From NCBI GenBank assembly GCA_024867545.1, contig JANFNE010000012.1:1054001-1118000 (forward strand): a stretch of 64,000 nucleotides of DNA. Reading direction: 5' to 3'. The notes under the pieces are model-generated. The model saw only the letters and a list, made by a program, of their open reading frames with translations. It did no database searches and was not told the DNA's origin. Source of the stretch: Phytopythium helicoides (Eukaryota; Oomycota; Peronosporomycetes; Pythiales; Pythiaceae). How positions within the stretch are numbered: position 1 is the stretch's first letter; every line of letters starts with the position of its first letter. Positions 41,301-48,978 of this stretch are shown here, piece after piece. The position numbers were made by a program, and so were the translations under genes.

Positions 41301-41364
41301 CCCACCCACTCGCACCAAGCGCGACCCCACCATGACGCTCGCCGACGCACTTTGGAAGCAATAG
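38362..41364 (+). CDS. Cyclic-nucleotide-gated-like channel 1 (CTFGH pore)
   Basis: 1000 residues from the ATG at 38362, chosen because paralogue 2 starts at the same MxGAVQEP. Order: disordered N-terminus with the motif HETLLDRFTLRKR (~112-124), a basic run before S1 (~147-160), S1 ~178-201, S2 ~215-236, S3 ~255-275, S4-like 'LRLLRMRCINRAKK', S5 ~338-363, pore with CTFGH at 406-410 where GYG/GFG is expected, S6 ~420-446, C-linker, and CNBD ~540-640. The CNBD cassette reads NFFAEIAVL...KRVTSVRA: the usual FGE is FAE, but the phosphate-binding Arg is present. The tail is long and ends TLADALWKQ. By family it is a tetrameric plasma- or flagellar-membrane cation channel. It forms an inverted pair with channel 2 around TRMT11. 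Confidence 0.85.
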   Translation: MAGAVQEPAEATTERSAMTTNQHDLTDRQAGSVPPVTLIESSGADRNSLPRRDSTKDSTLSPLPDLGQRKVYPKLQLATPRLSSSNDVFATGMPFSHHDSVEEQERLAANHETLLDRFTLRKRPSINASPGLPAHSSTTSLHTRWSFDRSMKRFRRRVRGLAASSLEPIAPGSTFMICRQTLMMLVVLFELFFIPFAGLYLTDREYIDSAKGSVRRINVVVEAIMLIDCLLNFNTALHDTRHGHHILILRRRDIATQYLRGSFVIDFLASLPLEICTIVQSGNTCGPLIAEYPVLFHIENSLRLLRMRCINRAKKTPWIVDLKHSASSKGQAWLGVKFVVLQTMLSMTVWLVVFAHYLTCVWHAITVAYVPELTNDASNLMSSSPPSRRRKLANEYFADLLDIVACTFGHVDHTGVPIADAFRTLLIVFGVQLFAYMVGTLSVLVSNTSFSTHSKFQRKMQSLASKMEKMQLPVELQKRVQQYYAHLWAEYDTLSGDILDFSRDLTRPLALEVGLYRYMNLVMRVPFWSDCSPDFVSALILSLRVRVYLRDDYVVRRGEIGSEMFLIHRGVGERTGTRQEAVRLTNGNFFAEIAVLMDYKRVTSVRALTHMELCVMDRVNFHKILARYHRERRRVVTRIVRAGLENKDYPEMWQDVVLIGARRNREVNVGKSESNSGVVGGGGSVKTAEEEELSPIDAAELLVSAMNIEDSFRFGSSLKLDSGQVDETKRGRQSLIYSDDRASQHSTHSTRQTNNSSMSSNGRRLDRPRRTRTLVSGLQDRHRRSSESYPVCSPSATSTRDLSTTTPVHLKREMSSGSNQSVQSGASTGKSIERDNCHRGSDETSIRECSHLLQELTEVVMRLKQRIIRMDGRAVSPLLRVQHADPLSNDDESLVDLKLSLNSRSSGDRVSGNSSNCTDAALRITSRERQYRTSIKGQRVALPPPKHKQRRSMSLTILAQTALEEWHRQLPSNISGTPATPPTRTKRDPTMTLADALWKQ

Positions 41365-41472
41365 CAAAAATGCTTAACTGCAACAAGAATTTACGCTACT
41401 CGCCATGCTCTGTACATGCAGCAGCACCATCAACACGGATAAAGAAATTGTTGCAATCTATTACTGGGGCTG

Positions 41473-42966
41473 TTAGTTGTCGTCTGCGTCGGTGTCATCA
41501 GCCTTGCGCTTGCGGATCTTTTCTCGCAAATTAGCGAAGCTGGCGGAACCATCAGCGACGTTGAGGTGGTCGTTGGTGACACTCTCGGCCTCATTTTCGG
41601 TCGCGGTCTTGATCATCGTGATGAGTCTCCGCGCGTACTTGGTGGTCAACTTCTGCTCCGAGTTGGCAATCACTCGCAGACGAGGGTGGCGTGGCAGGTC
41701 TGCATCCGTGTACTCGTACGTCGTCGGCAGAAGATACACGAGGCGTCCACCTACACGAAGCGTACGGGCCGAAAACTCAAGCAGGTCCTTCATGACGTCC
41801 TCGGCCGCGTACGGCTGTGTCGGCGGGATGTAGTTCGCCTGCTTGGTTTTCTCACTCACTATTGCGGCGTCTTCGCCCTTCTTGCTGCGCTTGCGGCCGC
41901 TCTTGCGCGCTCCAGCACGAATGCCGTACGGTGGGTCACACACAACAGCGTCGAACATATCTTGGCAACGCTCGATCAGCGGCGACATGGAGTTATCGGC
42001 GCGCAGCAGCTCGGGCAGCGGCAGGTTGTACTGCTTGAAGTTGGACACGACGTTGACGCGAGTAGCGTCGTCGCCCGCACTGCCAGCACCCGAGACGCCA
42101 ACGCCTGTGCCCAGGAGCACGCGAATGTCAATGTCCGTGCCGAAGCACACGGCGCCGTGGGTCGCACATGGGATGAGTACGCTGCCCGTGCCCACGAAAG
42201 GGTCGATAACAAGGTCATGCGACTGCACGAGCGCCATGTTGCTCATGAGCAGCGCCATCTCGGACTCCATGGACGTGGGGCCGATGTACGCGCGGCGCTT
42301 GAGCGTCTGCTGGTCCACGAGGTCGCGTGCACCTCCACGTCCGCGGTTCTTCTCACTGCCGGCAATCTCGCGCAGGAAGAGCAGCTGCTTGGGCACGGCA
42401 TCTGGGGGCAGGTCGCCCTCGTCGACAGCGAACTCCTCGAGGATGAGGAAGGTCTCGTCGGGCTCTCGCATCTGCACGGGACCCGCGAACGGCAGCACGT
42501 CGCGGAACTTCTCCCTCCTAGCTCTCTGTTCGTCCATGCTGAGCTTCTTGCCAAACGCGTCGACGTTGATGCGCCACGAGATGGCCGCGTCCTCCACGAT
42601 ACGCTTCTTGTCGGGCACGTCGCTCTGCTCCACAGCCTCGACGAGCTTCGCGTAGTCGGCCGTGCCAGCCGCGTGGCCCCACACCTGGTAGACGCCCTTG
42701 ACGAGGATGCCGCGCTCCGACAGGAACTTTGCGTGCTCGACGCTCGGCAGCTCCAGCCGAAGCAGAGGAGACCGCGAGGGATCACCGAGCGCTGACACAT
42801 CGGGCGGAGGCAGCCGCTGCATGGCCAGCAGCGCCTCCAGCTCCGGGTACCGGAACTCAAAGTGCCGGTGCACGAAGAAGACGAGGAACGCGGGCATGGC
42901 GAGCGGCAGGCGGCGGATGAGCAGGCGACAAACGCAGCTCGTGGGCAATTGAGCTCTTGGAGCCAT
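41473..42966 (-). CDS. TRMT11: tRNA (guanine10-N2)-methyltransferase, catalytic subunit
   Basis: 497 residues from the ATG at 42966; a second ATG at 42897 (MPAFLVFFVHRHFEFRYPEL) is where homologues usually begin. An N-terminal THUMP-like region precedes a Rossmann methyltransferase: SAM motif DPFVGTGSVLIPCATHG, FGTDIDIR, and the catalytic DPPYG at ~344-348, then a Lys-rich GARKSGRKRSKKG loop. The tail is basic and acidic (RKRKADDTDADDN). With TRMT112, Trm11 makes m2G10 in tRNA. It is trapped between the two inverted channel genes, convergent with channel 1. Confidence 0.92.
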   Translation of the reverse strand: MAPRAQLPTSCVCRLLIRRLPLAMPAFLVFFVHRHFEFRYPELEALLAMQRLPPPDVSALGDPSRSPLLRLELPSVEHAKFLSERGILVKGVYQVWGHAAGTADYAKLVEAVEQSDVPDKKRIVEDAAISWRINVDAFGKKLSMDEQRARREKFRDVLPFAGPVQMREPDETFLILEEFAVDEGDLPPDAVPKQLLFLREIAGSEKNRGRGGARDLVDQQTLKRRAYIGPTSMESEMALLMSNMALVQSHDLVIDPFVGTGSVLIPCATHGAVCFGTDIDIRVLLGTGVGVSGAGSAGDDATRVNVVSNFKQYNLPLPELLRADNSMSPLIERCQDMFDAVVCDPPYGIRAGARKSGRKRSKKGEDAAIVSEKTKQANYIPPTQPYAAEDVMKDLLEFSARTLRVGGRLVYLLPTTYEYTDADLPRHPRLRVIANSEQKLTTKYARRLITMIKTATENEAESVTNDHLNVADGSASFANLREKIRKRKADDTDADDN

Positions 42967-43085
42967 GACCACCTACGAAACGAACGCGGCTACTGATTGG
43001 CTGAAATGGTGTCTATCTGCTGAGATGATTGGCTGGGAGGAGCGAGAAAGTGTAGCCATCATGCGACGTGTGCCGTTGGTGGGCA

Positions 43086-46000
43086 TCACTGCTTCCAGAG
43101 CGCATCGGTGAGCGTTGTGGCGTAGCGCTTGGCACGAGAGTGTGGGGTGGCGCTGTCGCTTGAGAGGTTGGCTGGGAGCTGGCTCTGCCACTCTTCTAGA
43201 GTCGTCTGTGCCGGGATTGTTAGACTCAAGGACCGCTTGTTCCTGCGCTTGAGAGCGATTTCATCGGTCTGAGAGTCGAGGAGGCTCGCCGCAGCGCCAA
43301 GCCGCAGCTCCTTCAGCGACATTCGGCCTTGTAGCTCGCGTGGGCGAAACCGATCTGTGGCATCTGTGCGATTGCTGCTGGACCCGCTCACTCGATCTGC
43401 AGACGATCTCGAGTTGAGTGACAGCTTGAGGTCGATCAACGACTCGTCATCGTTGCCGAGCACCTCTGCTTGTAGAGCTTGAAACAGAGGAGAGACTGCG
43501 CGCTCTTCCATTTGAATCACTCGCTGTTCCAGTCGCGTGACAACCTCGGTCAACTCCTGTAGCAAGTGGGTGCACTCTCGGGTGCCGATTCCATAGTTGG
43601 GAGCGTTCATATCGCCATCGGCGCCGCATCGATTGACACACTGATCAATACTCTTTCCTCCTGATGCTCCCATTCGCACAAACTGGTTGCTATCGCTGTT
43701 TATTTCTCGTTTTGGTTGCGCGAACGTTGTGTTAAGCTCCAGGCTACTCGTCACTGATGGTGATAAAGGCGGATGGTCGTCGCTTGACTTGCTTGTGCGG
43801 CCGATGGATCTGACAAGAACTGTCCGAGCTCTACGCAATCGCTCAAGCCGACGACCATTTGACGACATGGACGAGTTGTTGGTCTGACGAGTGCTATGCG
43901 TTGGGCGGGGGAACACTCGCTCTTCGCTTTCAACACGGCTCCAACTCCCACGCTTGGTCTCATTGACTTGGCCACCATCGAGCTTGAGCGACGAACCGAA
44001 ACGAAAACTGTCCTCGATATTCATCGCACTCACCAACAACTCCGCCGCGTCAATAGGACTCAACTCCTCCTCTTCCGCAGTCTTACCACTTCCACCACCA
44101 CCTACACCTCCACTGTTACTCTCCAACTTCCCCACATTCACCTCCCGATTTCGTCTCGCTCCGATCAATACGACATCTTGCCACATCTCCGGATAGTCCT
44201 TGTTCTCCAACCCAGCACGAACGATGCGCGTCACCACTCGACGACGCTCACGATGATACCGAGCAAGAATCTTGTGGAAATTCACACGGTCCATAACGCA
44301 AAGCTCCATGTGAGTGAGCGCACGCACACTCGTGACTCGCTTGTAGTCCATGAGGACCGCAATCTCGGCGAAGAAGTTGCCGTTGGTCAACCTCACAGCT
44401 TCCTGTCGAGTCCCGGTGCGCTCACCCACGCCTCGATGGATCAGGAACATCTCCGACCCGATCTCGCCTCGACGCACCACGTAGTCGTCTCGAAGGTACA
44501 CGCGAACGCGCAGACTCAAGATCAAGGCACTCACAAAATCGGGACTACAGTCACTCCAGAACGGCACACGCATCACGAGGTTCATGTAGCGGTAAAGTCC
44601 GACTTCCAACGCAAGCGGTCGAGTCAGATCGCGAGAGAAATCGAGAATGTCACCCGACAGAGTGTCATACTCGGCCCACAAGTGTGCGTAATACTGCTGC
44701 ACACGCTTCTGTAACTCGACGGGTAGCTGCATCTTCTCCATCTTGGATGCAAGGCTCTGCATTTTGCGCTGGAATTTGGAATGCGTCGAGAAGCTCGTGT
44801 TGGATACAAGAACCGAAAGTGTGCCCACCATGTAAGCGAACAACTGAACGCCAAAGACGATCAGCAACGTCCGGAATGCGTCGGCAATAGGCACTCCCGT
44901 GTGATCGACGTGACCAAACGTGCACGCGACAATATCCAGCAAATCGGCAAAGTACTCATTTGTTAGTTGCCGTCGTCGACTTGGAGGAGAAGTGCTCATC
45001 AGGTTACTGACGTCGTTAGTCAGTGCTGGGACATATGCGACCGTGATTGCATGCCAAACACAAGTCAAGTAGTGTGCGAAAACAACGAACCACGCAGTCA
45101 TCGAGAGCATGGTCTGTAGAACAACAAACTTCACCCCAAGCCAGGCTTGTCCTTTCGACGACGCGCTGTGTTTGAGGTCTACTATCCACGGCGTCTTCTT
45201 CGCACGATTGATACAACGCATTCGGAGAAGTCGGAGGGAGTTCTCGATATGGAAGAGCACCGGATACTCGGCAATCAATGGACCACACGTGTTCCCAGAC
45301 AGTACGATCGTGCATATCTCAAGAGGGAGACTCGCGAGGAAATCAATCACGAACGATCCACGAAGGTATCGAGTAGCAATGTCTCGCCTCCTCAGAATGA
45401 GGATGTGGTGTCCGTGTCGGGTATCGTGGAGCGCGGTGTTGAAATTCAGCAAACAATCGATGAGCATAATCGCTTCCACTATCGCATTGATCCGACGAAC
45501 ACTCCCCTTCGCACTATCAATGTACTCGCGGTCGGTCAAGTAGAGTCCCGCAAACGGTATGAAGAAGAGCTCGAACAGAATGACGAGCATCATCAGTGAC
45601 TGTCTGCATATCATGAAATTGCTCCCAGGAGCAATGGGCTCCAACGAACTTGCGGCAAGTCCGCGTACATGACGGCGAAATCGCTTCACAGAGCGTGAGA
45701 ACGACCAGCGAGCGTAAAGTGAGCTAGTTGAAGAGCGCGCTGGCAAACCTGGAGGAGAAGCGTTTATAGATGGTCGTTTGCGCAGTATAAAATGATCCAG
45801 CAGCGTTTCGTGGTTGGCTGCAAGGCGCTCTTGCTCCTCGACCGAGTCGTGATGGGAGAATGGCATTCCCGTGGCGAAGATGTCATTCGAGCTTGATAAG
45901 CGCGGTGTTGCGAGCTGCAACTTGGGGTAGACTTTTCGGTGTCCTAGATCTGGGAGCGGGCTCAATGTGGAGTCTTTCGCCGAGTCGCGACGCGGAAGGC

Positions 46001-46142
46001 TGTTGCGATCAGCTCCCGAGGATTCGATGGCAGTCACTGGTGGTGCGGAGCGGGCTTGACGGTCGGTCAGATCCTGTTGGTTGGTCGTCATGGCGGTCCA
46101 CTCCGCTGTTGCTTCGGTTGGTTCTTGGACAGCGCCATCCAT
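43086..46142 (-). CDS. Cyclic-nucleotide-gated-like channel 2 (CTFGH pore)
   Basis: 1018 residues, ATG at 46142 (MDGAVQEPTEATAEWTAMTT). The closest paralogue of channel 1: from the N-terminal HETLLDHFILRKR motif through S1-S6, the CTFGH pore, C-linker and CNBD (FAEIAVL...KRVTSVRA) the two proteins are almost identical. The last ~250 residues differ more and carry small insertions, until the shared end TLTDALWKQ. The frame is open 14 codons further upstream with another ATG, not conserved. Non-selective cation or K+ conduction cannot be judged from this pore. Confidence 0.85.
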   Translation of the reverse strand: MDGAVQEPTEATAEWTAMTTNQQDLTDRQARSAPPVTAIESSGADRNSLPRRDSAKDSTLSPLPDLGHRKVYPKLQLATPRLSSSNDIFATGMPFSHHDSVEEQERLAANHETLLDHFILRKRPSINASPPGLPARSSTSSLYARWSFSRSVKRFRRHVRGLAASSLEPIAPGSNFMICRQSLMMLVILFELFFIPFAGLYLTDREYIDSAKGSVRRINAIVEAIMLIDCLLNFNTALHDTRHGHHILILRRRDIATRYLRGSFVIDFLASLPLEICTIVLSGNTCGPLIAEYPVLFHIENSLRLLRMRCINRAKKTPWIVDLKHSASSKGQAWLGVKFVVLQTMLSMTAWFVVFAHYLTCVWHAITVAYVPALTNDVSNLMSTSPPSRRRQLTNEYFADLLDIVACTFGHVDHTGVPIADAFRTLLIVFGVQLFAYMVGTLSVLVSNTSFSTHSKFQRKMQSLASKMEKMQLPVELQKRVQQYYAHLWAEYDTLSGDILDFSRDLTRPLALEVGLYRYMNLVMRVPFWSDCSPDFVSALILSLRVRVYLRDDYVVRRGEIGSEMFLIHRGVGERTGTRQEAVRLTNGNFFAEIAVLMDYKRVTSVRALTHMELCVMDRVNFHKILARYHRERRRVVTRIVRAGLENKDYPEMWQDVVLIGARRNREVNVGKLESNSGGVGGGGSGKTAEEEELSPIDAAELLVSAMNIEDSFRFGSSLKLDGGQVNETKRGSWSRVESEERVFPRPTHSTRQTNNSSMSSNGRRLERLRRARTVLVRSIGRTSKSSDDHPPLSPSVTSSLELNTTFAQPKREINSDSNQFVRMGASGGKSIDQCVNRCGADGDMNAPNYGIGTRECTHLLQELTEVVTRLEQRVIQMEERAVSPLFQALQAEVLGNDDESLIDLKLSLNSRSSADRVSGSSSNRTDATDRFRPRELQGRMSLKELRLGAAASLLDSQTDEIALKRRNKRSLSLTIPAQTTLEEWQSQLPANLSSDSATPHSRAKRYATTLTDALWKQ

Positions 46143-46464
46143 CGGAAAGAGCGTCGATATGTGTTTTGCCGAATTCAGCAGCATTGAGAGCAGAAATAAT
46201 CGTCATGCGTTTGCACACCAACACACCGTTCCCAAGCCAGCAATAGATGCTTGACAGTGGTCTCATTGCATCGAGCACTCTTTATTGGAACATTGGTCCC
46301 CTGTGAGCAGACCGATTTGGCAAAAAGCACAGCCAACCAACCTGCTTGATAAAACCGCCACATTTCGGTTGATTCAAGGTGCTGCGAACACTTCCAGCAA
46401 CTAGAGGACAAAAGAATGCCACCGAATGAGTCAATAACTAACCATTACGAGGAGCCTGAGATCG
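46143..46464. other. Short intergenic region
   Basis: About 320 bases between the start of channel 2 and the end of the GPATCH8-like gene; nothing recognisable. Confidence 0.5.
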
Positions 46465-47306
46465 TCAGGAAGACCCGAACGCTGACGAAATACCCGCCAG
46501 CGGCTTCTTGGCAGGCTTTTTGCTCTTACCAAGAGCAAACCCGACCTTCTGCGAGCCTAGCATAGTCGTTGGGGACTTGGTCGTCGTTGTCGTCGTCGTT
46601 GCTGTATGACCAGCTGCTGCGGCACTCACCTCGGCTGCTTGTTGGATTCGTCGCTGTAGCATCTGCTGTTCCTGCTGCTGCTCTCCTTTTCGTCTCTTGA
46701 GTCTTTGGTCGTCACTCGCAGCTGCCTGCCGCTGCTCGCGCTGCATGTCCCGCAGCCTCTTACGGTGGTGGTGGTCGTACGAGCTCAGGTGGTTCTCCAT
46801 CTCCTTGACCGTCTTGTACTGCTTCTGGCAGTCGTCGCAGAAGAACGCCGCCTCGATGCTCTTGACCTCTGCGCGCGTCTGGTCGATCCTCGCGGCCTTC
46901 TCCAGCCGCTTCTTCTCCTGCTCGGCCGTCTCCTCCACCTCTGCCAGCAGCTTGCGCCGCTCGTTGGTCGCCGCCTGCGTCATCTCGTCGTACTCCTCCT
47001 ACCTCGCACCAACGCGTCAGCTCCGTCCTCCATCCCCGTCCTCCTCCTCACCAACCGAAGCACGCACCGCCTTGCCGAGCCCCAGCGTCACGAGGTTCTC
47101 CTTCATCTTGAGCGGCTCGACGATGCCTTGAACCGCGCGTAACTCGGTCAGTTCTCGCCCGTTTTCGCCCGGACGAGTTGCAATCGCGCGCGCGCACCCT
47201 GCCGCCTCCTCCCCAGCCCCGTCCCCGGCCGCCAGCCCATGCCCAGCAGCAGGCGGAAGCCGCGGTTGCGCTCATCCAGCGGCCGGTCCGCCCCCTCGCC
47301 TTCCAT
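46465..47306 (-). CDS. G-patch and C2H2 zinc-finger protein, GPATCH8-like (one intron, one frameshift)
   Basis: Exon 1 starts at the ATG 47306 and holds a G-patch (RGFRLLLGMGWRPGTGLGRR). A predicted 69-nt intron at 46999-47067 (GTGCGT donor, CTGAC branch-like site, TAG acceptor) joins GLGKA to EEYDEMTQAATNERRKLL. Exon 2 has a coiled basic helix, a C2H2 finger (FFCDDCQKQYKTVKEMENHL, then SSYDHHH) and a Gln/Lys-rich end. This order is that of GPATCH8-type RNA-binding, probably splicing-linked, proteins. Within exon 1 the frame breaks in a CG-dinucleotide run at 47185-47194: the G-patch frame ends at GEN-stop, while the continuation (IATRPGENGRELTELRAV, then QGIVEPLKMKENL) is two bases out. Removing or adding repeat units would restore it, so slippage or a sequencing error is likely. 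It is divergent from the TGS1-like gene over 162 bp. Confidence 0.75.
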
Positions 47307-47468
47307 CGCCGCTTCCTCAACACCAAAAAAGGTCAACGTGGCGCCAATATTTACATCCAATCAGTGTCGCTTTCAAACATATACAGCCAATGAAAAGCCT
47401 CTATTTAAACATATATAACCAATCACAAGCGAGCGCTCCACGATCGCCAAAATCCAATCTTCCCCCCC

Positions 47469-48911
47469 ATGGAGGCCAAGCGCGGCAAGCGCGTGCCGCC
47501 GCCCGCGCCGCTGGCGGTGGACCTGGCGGCGCTGCGGCTGGGCGGCGAGCGGGACGGCGCGCGGCTGTGGCGGCCGGCGAGTGGATTCGCCAGTCGCCAC
47601 GCGGCGCAGCAGCAGCTCAAGCAGCAGCGGCAGGCGGCGGGCGACGCGGTGGACGGCGAGTGGAAGACGGTGGTGGCGCACGGGCGCAGGGGGCGGCAGC
47701 AGCTGGAGCGCAGGACCGCGAGCTTCGTGGCGGGCATTGGAGTCGGAGTGCGAGGGCCGCCGCCGCCGCAGCAGCCGCAGCTGAGGAGCAGCGCGTCGTA
47801 CGACTCGGCGGTGGGCGACGGCAGGAGGGGCCAGGGCAGGAGGAGGCAGCAGCAGGAGCAGGCGGCGGGCGTGCCGCCCCCGGCGTTCCTCGGAGAGGTC
47901 ATGTTCGCGCGCAGGAGCAGCCTGCAGAGACTCGTGGACAAGCAGCTCGTGGACGACGCGGCGGGCAAGCAGGGAGGAGCCAAGCAGCGGAAACAGTCGC
48001 ACGACGCGGGAGGAACGTCCGACTCGGGCAGCGGACCCGCCACGCCCAGGAACCAGCAGCGCAGCCACCAGAGACGCAGCAGACACAGCGAGGTCGTGAA
48101 CGACGCCCCCGCAGAGGCCGCCGCCGCCGTGGCGTCGCCGTCGCAACGCGCCAACAGCGCCGACGAGCCCCCGCCAAGCAAAAAATGCGGCGACAAGCGC
48201 GACTTCTTCTTCCGCAACCTCGACTACGAGGTGCGCAGCCAGCTGCAGGTGGACGACGTGGCCGAGTACAGCGTCACGGACTACGAGATGGCTGCCAAAA
48301 TCTCCAGGATCGTGCTGCGGTTGTTTGGCTTTGCGGCGCCGGAGAAGACCAGCAGCCGCAAGGGGAGCGAAGGAGATGCGGAGCAGGCTGTCGTAGAGGC
48401 GCAAGCTCCCCCACCTCCGCCTTTGCCCCCGCTACCTCCGCCAAAGTGCCCAATTGTCGTGACTGACGGAACCGCATGTGTGGGCGGCAACGTCTTGTCC
48501 TTCTGTGATCACTTCGCCCACGTCAACGCTGTCGAGTGCGATGCGACGCGCGTCGCCATGCTGCGGCACAACCTCACAGTGCTGCGCAAAGGCAATGCAA
48601 CCTGTCTCCATGCCAGCTACCTAGATGTGATGTTGTCTCTAAGCCAGGACGTCGTGTTCCTGGACCCACCGTGGGGTGGCCCCGAGTACAAGGAGCTCGC
48701 AAAGCTCGATTTGTTCCTAGACGGCGTCCCGCTGTACGATATCTGCTCGCGTCTGTATGGATACACCAAGTGCGTTGTCCTCAAGGTGCCTGCCAACTTT
48801 GACTGCGAGAAGTTTGCGCTGCACGTACCAGGAATCGTCGAAGTGCATCGAGACCTCAAAAAGATGCACCTCGTCGTACTTGACTTCAGAGATCCACCCA
48901 CTCCAAGTTGA
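47469..48911 (+). CDS. TGS1: Trimethylguanosine synthase-like RNA methyltransferase
   Basis: 480 residues from the ATG at 47469. The first ~240 residues are low-complexity (Gln-, Arg-, Pro-rich). The methyltransferase region follows: 'RNLDYEVRSQLQVDD', a Pro-rich insert, SAM motif TDGTACVGGNVLSFC (~331), VNAVECDATR, and the catalytic FLDPPWGGPEY (~399). These are the landmarks of the cap guanine-N2 methyltransferase family, which turns m7G caps of snRNA/snoRNA into m2,2,7G in the nucleus. The substitution DGTACVGG for the more common DAFCGVGG makes a divergent family member possible. Confidence 0.75.
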   Translation: MEAKRGKRVPPPAPLAVDLAALRLGGERDGARLWRPASGFASRHAAQQQLKQQRQAAGDAVDGEWKTVVAHGRRGRQQLERRTASFVAGIGVGVRGPPPPQQPQLRSSASYDSAVGDGRRGQGRRRQQQEQAAGVPPPAFLGEVMFARRSSLQRLVDKQLVDDAAGKQGGAKQRKQSHDAGGTSDSGSGPATPRNQQRSHQRRSRHSEVVNDAPAEAAAAVASPSQRANSADEPPPSKKCGDKRDFFFRNLDYEVRSQLQVDDVAEYSVTDYEMAAKISRIVLRLFGFAAPEKTSSRKGSEGDAEQAVVEAQAPPPPPLPPLPPPKCPIVVTDGTACVGGNVLSFCDHFAHVNAVECDATRVAMLRHNLTVLRKGNATCLHASYLDVMLSLSQDVVFLDPPWGGPEYKELAKLDLFLDGVPLYDICSRLYGYTKCVVLKVPANFDCEKFALHVPGIVEVHRDLKKMHLVVLDFRDPPTPS

Positions 48912-48978
48912 TGCCACGACCTCAGCCTACTTAGGATCTGTAATTCATGAAATCATAGGGTGTAGAAATTGTATCCTG

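Noticed and set aside
41566..42795. 409-codon plus-strand frame
   Set aside because: Antisense to TRMT11, composition typical of a shadow.
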